Origin: Desulforapulum autotrophicum HRM2
Lineage (GTDB): Bacteria; Desulfobacterota; Desulfobacteria; Desulfobacterales; Desulfobacteraceae
Assembly: GCF_000020365.1 (NCBI RefSeq)
Contig: NC_012108.1
Location: forward strand, 1,054,001 to 1,118,000
Length of the DNA: 64,000 nt
Reading direction: 5' to 3'
The position numbers were made by a program, and so were the translations under genes. Positions 17,807 through 26,314 of this stretch are shown piece after piece. Under the pieces are notes generated by a model, which was given only the letters and a program-made list of their open reading frames with translations, was not told where the DNA came from and did no database searches. Every line of letters starts with the position of its first letter. Positions within the stretch are counted from its first letter, which is position 1.

Positions 17807-17835
17807 TTGACAAACCATCTCCAATCCTTTATATA
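17807..17835 (+). promoter_or_regulatory. Sigma-70 promoter of tRNA-Leu
   Basis: TTGACA at 17807-17812 and TATATA at 17830-17835 are separated by exactly 17 bp, and the tRNA begins 11 bp after the -10 box. This is a near-consensus promoter. Confidence 0.85.
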
Positions 17836-17845
17836 ACATCGCATT

Positions 17846-17932
17846 GCCGGAGTGGTGGAATTGGTAGACGCAGAGGACTCAAAATCCTCCGGGCTTCGGC
17901 CCTTGAGAGTTCAAGTCTCTCCTCCGGCACCA
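17846..17932 (+). tRNA. tRNA-Leu (anticodon CAA)
   Basis: The 87-nt gene folds as a class II tRNA: acceptor GCCGGAG pairs with CTCCGGC, the D arm contains GGTAGACGC, the anticodon stem GAGGA/TCCTC encloses CTCAAAA (anticodon CAA, reading UUG), a long variable arm CGGGCTTCGGCCCTTG follows, then the T arm with TTCAAGT. ACCA at 17929-17932 is encoded. Its 3' part is the attachment sequence repeated at 19034, 22639, 23765 and 27281; this copy is the only complete one. Confidence 0.97.
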
Positions 17933-18191
17933 TTGATAATAAAGGCTTTCAGCGGTTTTCGCTGGAAGCCTTTTTAGCTGGGAGTTTCACGATTGTGTCT
18001 AAAATTGTGCCTGCCTGAGAATTTAGGTAAGTTTCCTGCTTTCCTGTAAGGCAATCCCTGATTGAAAAACCATGGGAAAAGCGGCTCTGGACCTAAATTG
18101 GGTACCCTGGATGGATTTTACCCGATATCCCACGGAGATAATTACATCATATTTAAAATGTAGCTTTTAAAGCTTGATATGATCTATAAAC
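17933..18191. pseudogene. Cassette 1 left part: island end plus a ~60-bp rhuM scar
   Basis: 17933-18082 matches the sequence after the fourth tRNA repeat (27337-27492), up to GGAAAAGCGGCTCTGGA. It then jumps to CCTAAATTGGGTACCCTGG and about 60 bp that match the inside of the RhuM-Fic gene (about 28271-28330). From TATTTAAA onward it jumps again to sequence matching 29065 and beyond. It holds no gene and looks like the same cassette as 27337-29787 after two deletions. Confidence 0.8.
17941..17975 (+). terminator. Rho-independent terminator of tRNA-Leu
   Basis: AAAGGCTTTCAGCG pairs with CGCTGGAAGCCTTT around a GTTTT-type loop and runs into TTTTT. The hairpin is carried along with every tRNA-derived repeat in the array. 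Confidence 0.85.
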
Positions 18192-18239
18192 CCAAATTGT
18201 GTCCGTCAAGGTCAAATGTTTCCAAAGACAACATAGTGC

Positions 18240-18503
18240 TTAAACCATTTCAACGGAGAGATTGCTTTTGCATTTTTCATATAGGGTTTCTGGAGCGATG
18301 TCTGCACCATTTGGCCAAGCAATCGTTCCGCCCTCTATAAACGCTTTTTTGAACAGCTGAATATCTTTTAATGGTGAGAAAATAGGCCCTTTATCAAAAT
18401 AACCAGAAAAATCAATTTCACCCGAAACGTGATCGTCAAAGGAAATATGATAAGTATATCCTTTTAAATATTTTATTGAGATGACTTCGTTCATATTCCA
18501 CAT
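18240..18503 (-). CDS. DUF2442 protein, likely antitoxin partner of DUF4160
   Basis: The 87-residue protein matches the DUF2442 family ([48 protein letters not shown]). DUF2442 genes usually sit next to DUF4160 genes, and the pair is predicted to be a toxin-antitoxin module (family knowledge, not tested here). ATG 18503 follows AAGGAG by 8 nt. It lies 11 bp downstream of the DUF4160 gene on the same strand. An almost identical copy is at 29158-29421. Confidence 0.82.
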   Translation of the reverse strand: MWNMNEVISIKYLKGYTYHISFDDHVSGEIDFSGYFDKGPIFSPLKDIQLFKKAFIEGGTIAWPNGADIAPETLYEKCKSNLSVEMV

Positions 18504-18514
18504 AATTATTCTCC

Positions 18515-18775
18515 TTAATTTAGAGGAGGAATTTTGCTAATTTTCCTGAAATTTATTGCATCTTCCCAGGCTTGCTCGAGTTCTTTAACATGTAAATCGA
18601 TCCATTCTCGAACTAGCTTTATTGCTGTTCTTGAGTTGAGGTCACCGTTGTGAATATTTCCATGGAAATCAAACGTTGCTTTATTGCCCTGATACTCTGC
18701 ATGGATATGAGGGGGGCTATGATCATCATAAAACATTCTGATTATAATTCCAAAAAAACGGCTTATCTCTGGCAT
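18515..18775 (-). CDS. DUF4160 protein, predicted toxin component
   Basis: The 86-residue protein matches DUF4160: [30 protein letters not shown], and the C-terminal [20 protein letters not shown] start at ATG 18775, with AAGGAG 5 nt upstream; the longer reading has no site. It is first in a two-gene unit with DUF2442. The intact copy here contrasts with the frameshifted copy at 29433-29693. The toxin role is a family prediction only. Confidence 0.82.
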   Translation of the reverse strand: MPEISRFFGIIIRMFYDDHSPPHIHAEYQGNKATFDFHGNIHNGDLNSRTAIKLVREWIDLHVKELEQAWEDAINFRKISKIPPLN

Positions 18776-18894
18776 TTGAACTCCTTTTCGCAAATGTATC
18801 TTTTTTATAATAGCAGATAGTTGCAAAAATTCAACTCAACACCAATTTTTATCCGATTGCAGATATATAGAGAGTTTTTTTGGACATTGCATGT

Positions 18895-19131
18895 GCCATT
18901 GTGTGTGCCCAATTTGTGCCCGTCAAGGTCAAAAAAATCCTAAAGAAACCAGCCGAAACCAAAAGTAAGGCTCTGAGCGCCGCGTCCGTTAAGGATTTGA
19001 AAATACAAGAAATTTAAATTTTGTACAAAAGGAACTCAAAAGCCTCCGGGCTTCGGCCCTTGAGAGTTCAAGTCTCTCCTCCGGCACCATTGATAATAAA
19101 GGCTTTCAGCGGTTTTCGTTGGAGGCCTTTT
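18895..19131. repeat. Attachment module 1: arm motif, tRNA-Leu 3' copy and hairpin
   Basis: The module starts around GTGCCCAATTTGTGCCCG with GTCAAGGTCAAA, passes AAAAGTAAGGCTCTGAG, and enters the tRNA 3' sequence at 19034 (ACTCAAAAGCCTCCGGGC) ending with CCA at 19089. The tRNA hairpin follows to about 19131. The tRNA copy lacks the 5' half, so it cannot be a functional tRNA. It closes cassette 1. Confidence 0.92.
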
Positions 19132-19215
19132 TTGCTTCAAATCAGGCAAAGGCGCTTCTGAGGGAGGGCTTTTTCTATTCTCGCTTTTCGTTCCGGCTTG
19201 TGTAAAGACCGCAGA

Positions 19216-19590
19216 TTAAATGATTGCTTTAAATTCAATTTTTTCATTTCCGAATGTCGTTTCAATTATTTTATGCATTCCATGCCCTGGGTTTGGTTTT
19301 TTCAATATTTTTATCAGTTGATATTTTGACAGTATCTTCAGATCATTATTTAAACTAACAGGGGTGCGATTCATTGCTGACATAAGCTCTGAGTAAATGA
19401 CTGTTCTGTTTTTTCTTAAATATTGAACCAATTTTGTTCGTTCGGGCTTCAAAATGAGCATTAGGTCTGACGGTTCGACCCATATGGACTTTTTGGGTGT
19501 TAGTCTTTGTCCCTCATCAATTTCTTTGGCTGTTTCTTTTGCAGATGCAAAAAAATTTTTAAGGGATCCTGTTTTTAGTTCGACGGTCAT
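19216..19590 (-). CDS. Winged-helix antitoxin (HVO_A0114-type) partner of TumE
   Basis: The 124-residue protein has a winged-helix region (RKNRTVIYSELMSAMNRTPV followed by SLNNDLKILSKYQLIKIL) after a linker with TPKKSIWVEPSDLMLIL. That layout is typical of the antitoxins paired with DUF6516/TumE proteins. It would bind the operator and neutralise the upstream toxin. It overlaps the toxin gene by 4 bp. Identification rests on fold pattern and the neighbour. Confidence 0.7.
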   Translation of the reverse strand: MTVELKTGSLKNFFASAKETAKEIDEGQRLTPKKSIWVEPSDLMLILKPERTKLVQYLRKNRTVIYSELMSAMNRTPVSLNNDLKILSKYQLIKILKKPNPGHGMHKIIETTFGNEKIEFKAII

Positions 19591-19904
19591 TTTATAAACT
19601 CCTTGATTTCAATTTGAAAACGATCAACAAGGTCCTGATAGCTTTTAAAGTCATCTACTGCTGATATTTCACCAAAATAATGTTTATGATGAAAATTATG
19701 AGTGTTGTCGTATCCTAGGACTCTCCCGTTATCATCAGATAATACCAAATGATTGATATATGCAAGACTGTACTTTACAACTTCTCCCTTTTCATTTTCC
19801 CATGCATCAATCTTGATAATTCCCCCACCTCTTTTTGAGTTTATTGGGAATTGCTCTGAAACAACTTTTTTGAATGTTAGTTTAATCTTTCTTTTATCAC
19901 CCAT
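19587..19904 (-). CDS. TumE-like (DUF6516) toxin
   Basis: The 105-residue protein has the TumE/DUF6516 pattern: an N-terminal beta region, IIKIDAWENEKGEVVKYSLA, LGYDNTHNFHHKHYFG with the conserved GYDN and KHH-type residues, and a C-terminal helix DLVDRFQIEIKEF. The ATG at 19904 gives the usual family length; a longer reading from 19979 would add 25 residues running into rearranged sequence. It forms a two-gene unit with the winged-helix gene. The toxic action is unproven; the family is likened to HigB-type RNases. Confidence 0.68.
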   Translation of the reverse strand: MGDKRKIKLTFKKVVSEQFPINSKRGGGIIKIDAWENEKGEVVKYSLAYINHLVLSDDNGRVLGYDNTHNFHHKHYFGEISAVDDFKSYQDLVDRFQIEIKEFIK

Positions 19905-20385
19905 AAAGAAAAATATATCAGACTTTAATTTTAATGTAAACCTGTATAGGTTTTTACTCAACGAATAAACAGGGTACATGGTACCGGGGTCGGGACTATC
20001 ATGATAATCCAGATCCCGTTGTTCCGGTAATGTTAACTATCTCTGATGGTCAGAACAGAGGTACAGTTTACCATATCCCAGGGGTCGAGTTGCCAACCCC
20101 GGATGAAGTGTTTGCGGGCGACGCAATGCTTGAGACGTTGAAACCTTCGGACCTGAGCTCCGAAGGTTTGGTAAAAAGCTCCGAAGGTTTGCCAGAGAGC
20201 TCCGAAGGTTTGGAGTATGAAGGCTTGGAGTATCGCATTCTTCATGTGTTCGATGGATTGAAAACTCAATTGCGAAATGAGCTTGAAGAAATAGCAGGGC
20301 CAGCAAAGGCCTCTCGTAAGTTACAGAAACAAGAGATGTCTGACTTGATTTGCAGCCTTTGTAATGGGCACTATTTAGGACTTAA

Positions 20386-22306
20386 CTCACATTCCGCACC
20401 ATAGAGTATAAATCTCCACCATTTTTTTGGGGTATTGATTATCCGCCGGGAGTTGTGAATATTTGAGACTTCAGGCCCAACGCCTTTAAATATTCTAATT
20501 GCTTCGTGGATAAGGGTCTGTTCAGTCGTCTGTGATTCCCGATTTTTAAAATCATCAGATACTGAAAACTTATCATCAGCATAAACGAGGTGGGTTTGAA
20601 AGTTCTTCTTTTATTCCAGCCGGGAAGATCCTTGTTCTCTTTTTTCGCATATCGTCTCATGTTATATTCGATAAGACGCCAGATCAAAAGAGACAGGAGA
20701 AGAACAAGGGCCAGCACCTCTATACGTTCAGCTTTTTTTAGAAAAATCGAATTCACGATCGGTGTGTTCTTTATGAAACCAAAGTTTTGCTCGATCCCAT
20801 ATTGATCTTTGTACGTCCGGAGGATATCGTAGGAACTGTATCCTTTCTGGCCGTCCCTGTCCACATTGCACAACAGGACAAAACATCCAGTTTCTTTTTT
20901 GAGATTTTCCACAGCATCGGTCTCGGCCAATTCACAAGAGATACTGTACATCATTTTGTCCAATGCCCGGGAGCCGTCTTTTTTGGGCCGTCCCCGTTTA
21001 TATTTCGGGATTTCAACAACCTGGGTGACGGGTTTATAAAAAACATGTTTTGCTTCGCTCATCTCTATAGCAGCTTTCTCAGCATCCGCATGGCAGAAGA
21101 ACTCCTGCTTTGACAAGATTTTGATTCTTTTCGAAAGTTCTGTATGCTCATTCTTCAGCTCTCGATCAATTCGATTTTGCCGTCTTTTATCGTGGGCGCT
21201 TGAATGAACCACAACCGCCCTGTATGATCGACCATACAAGATCGCTTCCGATTCACATGCTTTATACACAGCGGCCGGTCGGTTTTGGGTTTCCGTGGTA
21301 TCAGACAATTTCCCAAGATCAGTCCAATTGTCCTCAACGATGCTTTTTTGGATCAGGCGGGAACACTCCTTGTAGGTTGCAGGCAGACGGCTGATAAACC
21401 GAATTCCGTCTCCGATCTTTTCCATGTTTTTTCGGGTAACCATTGCGGAATCAGCAATGTAAATAAATCCTTCTTTCTTGATTCCATTTTCCGCCATGTA
21501 TTTTGATATGGATGAAAGCACCTCGTTGTTGATGGTTTTGTCTGATGCATTTCCATCTTCAGTTTGACCAAATACCGGAATGGTGCGATCAACACAGAGC
21601 ATTTTAACCAAGAACTGCTTCAAATCAGGCCTGTGGTCCTTGCTGTGGCCGTAGGTGATCGTCATGGTCTTACTGTTATCGGCATCTTTGGAATACAAAG
21701 GGTAGTCCCCCTGGACAGTTACCGAGGTTGTATCAAAACTTACATGGCTACGGTCTATGTTGAAATAATCTAAGGCTCGTAGGGAAATCTCTGAAAAAAC
21801 CTTCATTGCACCGTATTCGTATATCCTGTCCAATACACGTCCAACGGTATAATCAGAAAATTTTCGGGGGTCTGTCTTTTTTCCCAAAAGAAGCTCGGTG
21901 TCCTGATTTTTAAAAAATGTATTCAGTCTGTACAAGGGGCTTCTTCCGGTCAAGGTATCGAGTACCATTCCAAGAATAACTGTCCCGGCATCAATCCCCA
22001 TTTCAGTGGGGACCAGGGTGTTTATTATATCAATTATCCCTATTTTCCGGGCATATGAAGAAATGATTGGAAGATGTTGAACGGTAAACCCATCTATTTC
22101 TGGTAATTCTTTCATGCATTGCCTCAATGTATTGTTTTTCATTTTGGCAAATTATAATAAAACAAATTAGAAAAATCTAGGGTAAATTACATTCAGTAAA
22201 TAAAAATTATTTATCTTAGGGCGATTTGAATAACTTACTTTTATCATGTAGAAAAACAGTCATCAAAAAATAGTCCTTTTTTTCTGTTGGGGGTGTCGAA
22301 TGTGAG
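20386..22306. mobile_element. IS1634-family insertion sequence, intact, with 6-bp target duplication
   Basis: Terminal inverted repeats start CTCACATTC(C/G) at 20386 and end GAATGTGAG at 22306. Direct repeats ACTTAA flank it at 20380-20385 and 22307-22312. The 1921-bp element holds one transposase gene. Deleting it with one ACTTAA restores the interrupted reading frame, which confirms the borders. Confidence 0.93.
20439..22142 (-). CDS. IS1634-family DDE transposase
   Basis: The 567-residue protein has the IS1634/DUF4277-type N-terminus and the DDE residues in context: VSFDTTSV (first Asp), FIYIADSAMV (second Asp) and QYGIEQNFGFIKN (Glu) in the C-terminal part. The frame is intact, and the element has clean ends with a target duplication, so recent movement is plausible. 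It is read opposite to the gene it interrupts. Confidence 0.92.
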   Translation of the reverse strand: MKNNTLRQCMKELPEIDGFTVQHLPIISSYARKIGIIDIINTLVPTEMGIDAGTVILGMVLDTLTGRSPLYRLNTFFKNQDTELLLGKKTDPRKFSDYTVGRVLDRIYEYGAMKVFSEISLRALDYFNIDRSHVSFDTTSVTVQGDYPLYSKDADNSKTMTITYGHSKDHRPDLKQFLVKMLCVDRTIPVFGQTEDGNASDKTINNEVLSSISKYMAENGIKKEGFIYIADSAMVTRKNMEKIGDGIRFISRLPATYKECSRLIQKSIVEDNWTDLGKLSDTTETQNRPAAVYKACESEAILYGRSYRAVVVHSSAHDKRRQNRIDRELKNEHTELSKRIKILSKQEFFCHADAEKAAIEMSEAKHVFYKPVTQVVEIPKYKRGRPKKDGSRALDKMMYSISCELAETDAVENLKKETGCFVLLCNVDRDGQKGYSSYDILRTYKDQYGIEQNFGFIKNTPIVNSIFLKKAERIEVLALVLLLSLLIWRLIEYNMRRYAKKENKDLPGWNKRRTFKPTSFMLMISFQYLMILKIGNHRRLNRPLSTKQLEYLKALGLKSQIFTTPGG

Positions 22307-22482
22307 ACTTAAGGTTCTTGCTGCCCTGCTTGACAGGTCTGAAAATTATTTGCGCCAAAGTCAGCTCAATCCATTGGTTGAACAGGGACGTTTGCGCAGG
22401 GCTTTTCCGACTACACCCAATGACTCGAGGCAGGCGAATACATCGTCAAAACGGTAAAAAGATGCTGCGACTCTTATATTGA

Positions 22483-22735
22483 TTCTCCTGACTATTATCT
22501 CTGCCTGCTGTGCCTAATTTGTGCCCGTCAAGGTCAAAAGTTCCCAAAGATTTCCAAACGAAACCCAAAGTAAGGCTCTGAAAGCCTCGTCAGTTAAGGG
22601 TTTGAAAAAACAGAGAATTAAAGATTTGTACAAAAGGAACTCAAAATCCTCCGGGCTTCGGCCCTTGAGATTTCAAGTCTCTCCTCCGGCACCATTGATA
22701 ATAAAGGCTTTCAGCGGTTTTCGCTGGAAGCCTTT
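22483..22735. repeat. Attachment module 2
   Basis: CTGCCTGCTGTGCCTAATTT with GTGCCCGTCAAGGTCAAAAG begins the arm. The tRNA 3' copy is at 22639-22694 and the hairpin follows to about 22735. It closes cassette 2 and opens the HigBA cassette. The gap from 22458 to 22746 holds nothing else. Confidence 0.92.
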
Positions 22736-22746
22736 TTAGTCTTAAA

Positions 22747-23058
22747 TCAGGCAAAGGCGTTTCTGAGGGGGCGGGCTTTTTCTATTCTCGCTTTTCGTTC
22801 CGGATTGTGTAAGACGTTCCATATGTCGATACGTCTTTGTAAGTTCAGCCAGAATTCTGGTGTGTTTTCAAATACTCGTGCCAGCATTAGTGCGGTATCA
22901 ACGGTTATTGCCCTTTTTCCAGTACATAGCTCATTGACGGTTTTGCGGCTTACCCCCATTGCCTGGCTAAGTTGTGCCTGGGTGATTTTCAATGGTTTAA
23001 GATATTCTTCGGTTATGATTTCCCCTACACTTACCGGTTTTCTTTTTGTAGTTATCAT
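22747..23058 (-). CDS. higA: HigA-family antitoxin (XRE helix-turn-helix)
   Basis: The 103-residue protein is a typical HigA/VapI: KRKPVSVGEIITEEYLKPL, then the helix-turn-helix ITQAQLSQAMGVSRKTVNEL, and FENTPEFWLNLQRRIDIW. It would neutralise HigB and repress the operon. I use ATG 23058 with AGG 7 nt upstream; an ATG at 23070 overlapping the toxin stop is possible. It is the second gene of the pair, as usual for higBA. Confidence 0.9.
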   Translation of the reverse strand: MITTKRKPVSVGEIITEEYLKPLKITQAQLSQAMGVSRKTVNELCTGKRAITVDTALMLARVFENTPEFWLNLQRRIDIWNVLHNPERKARIEKARPLRNAFA

Positions 23059-23066
23059 TTTATACC

Positions 23067-23366
23067 TCATGATTTGTAATCATGGTTGTCCAGATAAATA
23101 TGTTCAGCTTCGCCCCGTATGTCGTTCCATTTAAATATTAATCTCCATTGCTTGTTAATCCGTATGGAATGTTTTCCTTTTAAAGTCCCGGTTAGTTTTT
23201 CAAAATGGTTGCTTGGGGGGCTCCGCAAATCCATATCACATGTTGCATCATCAATGACTTGTAGCTTTCTAAAAAGAACATCTCGGATTGAAGCAGGTAT
23301 TTTTTTATGATTTACGTCGTCGATAAAAAAGCTCTGAAGCCATTTATGTCGAAACGTTGTAATCAT
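23067..23366 (-). CDS. higB: HigB-family toxin (RelE superfamily)
   Basis: The 99-residue protein matches HigB: FRHKWLQSFF at the start, IPASIRDVLFRKLQVIDDA, DLRSPPSNHFEKLTGTLKG, and HSIRINKQWRLIFKWND with the conserved Arg/Lys region. Such toxins cut mRNA on the ribosome. It precedes higA on the minus strand with an end-to-start overlap or near overlap. It fills a cassette of only about 1.1 kb between two attachment modules. Confidence 0.9.
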   Translation of the reverse strand: MITTFRHKWLQSFFIDDVNHKKIPASIRDVLFRKLQVIDDATCDMDLRSPPSNHFEKLTGTLKGKHSIRINKQWRLIFKWNDIRGEAEHIYLDNHDYKS

Positions 23367-23611
23367 AATTCAAAGGTAACACCTATGGTTACTCCGGTCA
23401 AGTTTTACTGGGATCACAGTCCAACGGTAAAAAATAAATATCTTTTATTGATTCTGGAAAAGATTATTTCCGAAAAGAGGGTAGGGGATGTAATTGCACC
23501 GGTAAGACTCCCAAAGGTCGGTGATGTATTTCGGATGTTTGACAGGTGGTGAATGATGTGTTGGGGAAGGGCAAAAATTTCATTGTAAAATAGGCCAAGG
23601 GGGGTGTTTCT

Positions 23612-23864
23612 CTCCTGGCCATTATCTGTGCCTGCTGTGACTAATTTGTGCCCGTCAAGGTCAAAAATTTCCTAAAGGAACCAACCGAAACCAAAAGTAA
23701 GGCTCTGAGAGCCGCGTCAGTTAAGGGTTGAAAAAATAGAGAATTAAAGATTTATACAAAAGGAACTCAAAATCCTCCGGGCTTCGGCCCTTGAGAGTTC
23801 AAGTCTCTCCTCCGTCACCATTGATAATAAAGGCTTTCAGCGTTTCTGGCTGAAAGCCTTTTGT
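23612..23864. repeat. Attachment module 3
   Basis: The arm begins near CTGTGCCTGCTGTGACTAAT, followed by TTGTGCCCGTCAAGGTCAAA. The tRNA 3' copy is at 23765-23820, with one change in the acceptor (TCCGTCACCA), and the hairpin follows. It closes the HigBA cassette. 23370-23611 upstream holds only a weak open frame that I do not accept as a gene. Confidence 0.9.
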
Positions 23865-23955
23865 TGTTCTTGATATAAAAAAATCTTCCAGTCCCCACCC
23901 AGCCCCCATTCATAAAAAGTGTTCTTTTGCCCCGAAAAAGAATGGCAACAAATCG

Positions 23956-23980
23956 TTTTGTGTTGACGCACGACACAAAA
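23956..23980. promoter_or_regulatory. Inverted-repeat operator candidate upstream of the Fic gene
   Basis: TTTTGTGT and ACACAAAA are arranged around TGACGCACG, overlapping a TTGACG -35-like box about 90 bp before the Fic start. A direct repeat ATTATGTCACGCT follows at 23992-24017. This suggests a binding site for a regulator. Confidence 0.45.
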
Positions 23981-24765
23981 CAATGACATATTATGTCACG
24001 CTATTATGTCACGCTACCACGCGACAGCGCATAATGATGTATTTCAGAAGGAATAGAGGAAAGGATCATGTCACGCATAGTGTCCGCAAAGGAAATAGAC
24101 CTGATCGAACAGGTGGTTTCCGAGCACACCGAGGGGATCGGAATATCAGCGCTTGAAAAAGCGCTGGGGCAATATTTATCCAACCCCATCAATCGTCGTA
24201 CCTTGCAGCGCCGTTTGAAAGCCCTAATAGAAGAAAAACGAATTGTGACAGAGGGCGAGAGTATCGCTCTTGTTTACAAGCACTCCATGGGCAAAGACAA
24301 GGTTATAGATTCCTCAAGCAGAGGTGACGCAGAGTTGTACGTCCCTGTGTCTACTGAGGGAGGTGTTATCCGTGATACTGTTGCGCAACCACTGATCCGA
24401 AGAAGACCGATTGGTTATCAACGTTTATTTCTGGAGGAATACAAACCAGGGGTTACTTTTTATCTCTCCGAGTCCCTACGTTCCCAGTTTCATGAGATGG
24501 GACGTACGCCTTCAGGCGAACGTCCTGCCGGCACCTATGCAAGAGAAATTCTAGACCGGGTATTGATTGATCTTTCATGGGCTTCTTCGCGTCTTGAAGG
24601 GAATACCTATAATCGTCTGGACACCCAAAACTTGATCGAATTCGGTCAAGCGGCAGTCGGTAAAGACATACAGGAAACCCAAATGATCCTGAATCACAAG
24701 GCCGCTATTGAGATGCTTGTTGAAGAGGCTGATCAAGTAGGGTTCGATATGTTCACCTTTTTTAA

Positions 24766-26314
24766 CTCAACTTTCTGAGAAGTAAATTCATCTCTATTCC
24801 CCTTCCAATAGGGGCGTTTACCGATTGGAAAGGCCGAAATATACAAGTGCTTCACCCATTATCAGGTCGAGCATGGAATTTATGATCTTCTCAGACAAGT
24901 TATGAACCTTTCGTAACGTAGCCATGGCTAATTGCATTATCCTCGTTAGTGCATCAAGGAAAGTTATGTTGGCCAATTCTTCATTGCAGGCTCTGAATAA
25001 ATCTCCAAATGATCGTTGATCAACGCTTTTCCTTTGGAACAGACTCAGAATATTGTATCTGGCCATTACCAGGGAAGTGTGTCCGATCAAACCATCATAG
25101 TTCCGGATTTGGATCTCTTTAACCAGTTTTAGATGCTGTTTGCACATTTTAAAAAATACTTCGATATCCCAGCGTTTACCGTACAGCCTTATTATTTCAT
25201 CATCTGCTATGGTAATATCTGTTGATAAAAGGGCGAGCCATCCTCGTTTTTTATCACAGGGGACAAATATGACTCTGGCTTTGTTCCCGTCAGGTAACCG
25301 AACAAGGACACTGGCCTTAACTTTGGCCTTCCCTCTTTTTTTCTTTAATTTTCCATAAAGGTCACTTAACCTGAGTCTCTTTCCATTGTACTCGTAAAAC
25401 CATTTTGGATGATCCTTAAGCATGCAGATAATGTGGATATGCTTGCGAAGGCTCGAAATCACCGAAGGCATTGAAAACCAACTATCCATTACAAGATACT
25501 TCGCCCTGATACCAATCTTGAGGGCCTTTTTTACCATTGGTTCCAGATGCATTGTGGATTTTGTTATCGCTTCTTTGCGGCGTTGATAACCGCACGTTCT
25601 TTTATCAATATCTGGATTGATTTCATTGTATCGATTCTTTTTGTTTGCTGATGATAACAAGGCAAAATCAATCCCGAGAAAACTGTTACCATCTGACCAG
25701 CCAAGAGTAAGCAGCCTGAAGCCTTTTAGATATTTGTGAGTTGCATGATCATATACACGGGAAAGAAGTTCCACTTTTTTGGAACGGCTTCTGTCGTATG
25801 GCGAGTCATCAAAGATAAGAACCTCTTCAGAAGAATTATCCAGAAGACCCTTAATTATACAATAAATTCGGCTGCTAAGAAGAGTTGTAAACCGTCTCCA
25901 GTTATAGGTGGGCGAATTTAAAAAGTCATACACGGCATCTTTTCCGACTCCCACTTTTTTATTCCGCACTACGCCTTGGAAGAAGTTTTTGCCAATAAAC
26001 GCCAGATTGAAAACGATAGTGAACAATTCCAGGGGAGAAGCACCTTTGGTTTTGACTATACCTGAATTGTTGAGCATGCTTCCAACTTTTAATTTGGAAA
26101 AATAATTACCAAAAATTCCGAGCTTTTCAGGATTTATGGTTTGATTTTGATATTCTGTCGAGGTAATATGCATTTTGATGAGATTCCTATCTTTGATTGT
26201 TGTTTTTTAGGGGTAAAGAACACGTATCATAGGTAGTGAATCTCGTCAATATTAATAGTTATTTCAAATTGTTGTATTTTTAAAATTTAGAGTGACTAAA
26301 CTCCGAAAGTTGAG
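24766..26314. mobile_element. IS4-family insertion sequence with 8-bp target duplication
   Basis: Ends are CTCAACTTTC at 24766 and GAAAGTTGAG at 26314. Flanking direct repeats are TTTTTTAA at 24758-24765 and 26315-26322. The 1549-bp element carries one intact transposase gene. Removing it restores the Fic frame exactly. Confidence 0.94.
24818..26173 (-). CDS. IS4-family DDE transposase
   Basis: The 451-residue protein has DDE residues in FDDSPYDRSRS, YLVMDSWFSMPS and the YREK signature in YGKRWDIEVFFKMCK. The N-terminal SGIVKTKGASPLELF region is also typical of the group. The frame is complete. It is read opposite to the interrupted Fic gene. Confidence 0.92.
   Translation of the reverse strand: MHITSTEYQNQTINPEKLGIFGNYFSKLKVGSMLNNSGIVKTKGASPLELFTIVFNLAFIGKNFFQGVVRNKKVGVGKDAVYDFLNSPTYNWRRFTTLLSSRIYCIIKGLLDNSSEEVLIFDDSPYDRSRSKKVELLSRVYDHATHKYLKGFRLLTLGWSDGNSFLGIDFALLSSANKKNRYNEINPDIDKRTCGYQRRKEAITKSTMHLEPMVKKALKIGIRAKYLVMDSWFSMPSVISSLRKHIHIICMLKDHPKWFYEYNGKRLRLSDLYGKLKKKRGKAKVKASVLVRLPDGNKARVIFVPCDKKRGWLALLSTDITIADDEIIRLYGKRWDIEVFFKMCKQHLKLVKEIQIRNYDGLIGHTSLVMARYNILSLFQRKSVDQRSFGDLFRACNEELANITFLDALTRIMQLAMATLRKVHNLSEKIINSMLDLIMGEALVYFGLSNR

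Larger units (their letters stand above)
18144..18874. repeat. Duplicated ~730-bp block, copy A
   Basis: It is nearly identical to 29053-29787 and contains the DUF2442 and DUF4160 genes plus a cassette-arm motif (GTCCGTCAAGGTCAAATG). Both copies end within a few bases after GATTGCAGATATAT. Copy A keeps both reading frames open; copy B has lost the DUF4160 frame. Confidence 0.9.
19979..22457 (+). pseudogene. C-terminal fragment of an ATP-binding (AlbA_2/HATPase_c_4-like) regulator, split by an IS
   Basis: An open frame from about 19979 reads DNPDPVVPVMLTISDGQNRG, TVYHIPGVELPTPDEVF, three SSEGL repeats and LICSLCNGHYLGL. It stops being itself at the IS insertion at 20386. Removing the IS and one ACTTAA copy restores the frame, which continues KVLAALLDRSENYLRQSQ, LNPLVEQGRLRRAFPTTPND, and ends at TAA 22455-22457. 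This looks like the winged-helix C-terminus of divergent ATP-binding regulators. The N-terminal part is missing, so the gene was dead before or apart from the IS. The family assignment is moderate. Confidence 0.65.

Noticed and set aside
23307-23552. 81-codon plus-strand frame after higB
   Set aside because: It overlaps the 5' end of higB, has no ribosome site, and only a short stretch (LLILEKIISEKR) resembles the Cys-rich small gene at 35410; at most a relic.
24068-24778. Two separate live genes for the two parts of the Fic protein
   Set aside because: The 8-bp duplication and exact frame restoration show one gene interrupted by the IS; the first frame's last residues come from the IS end.
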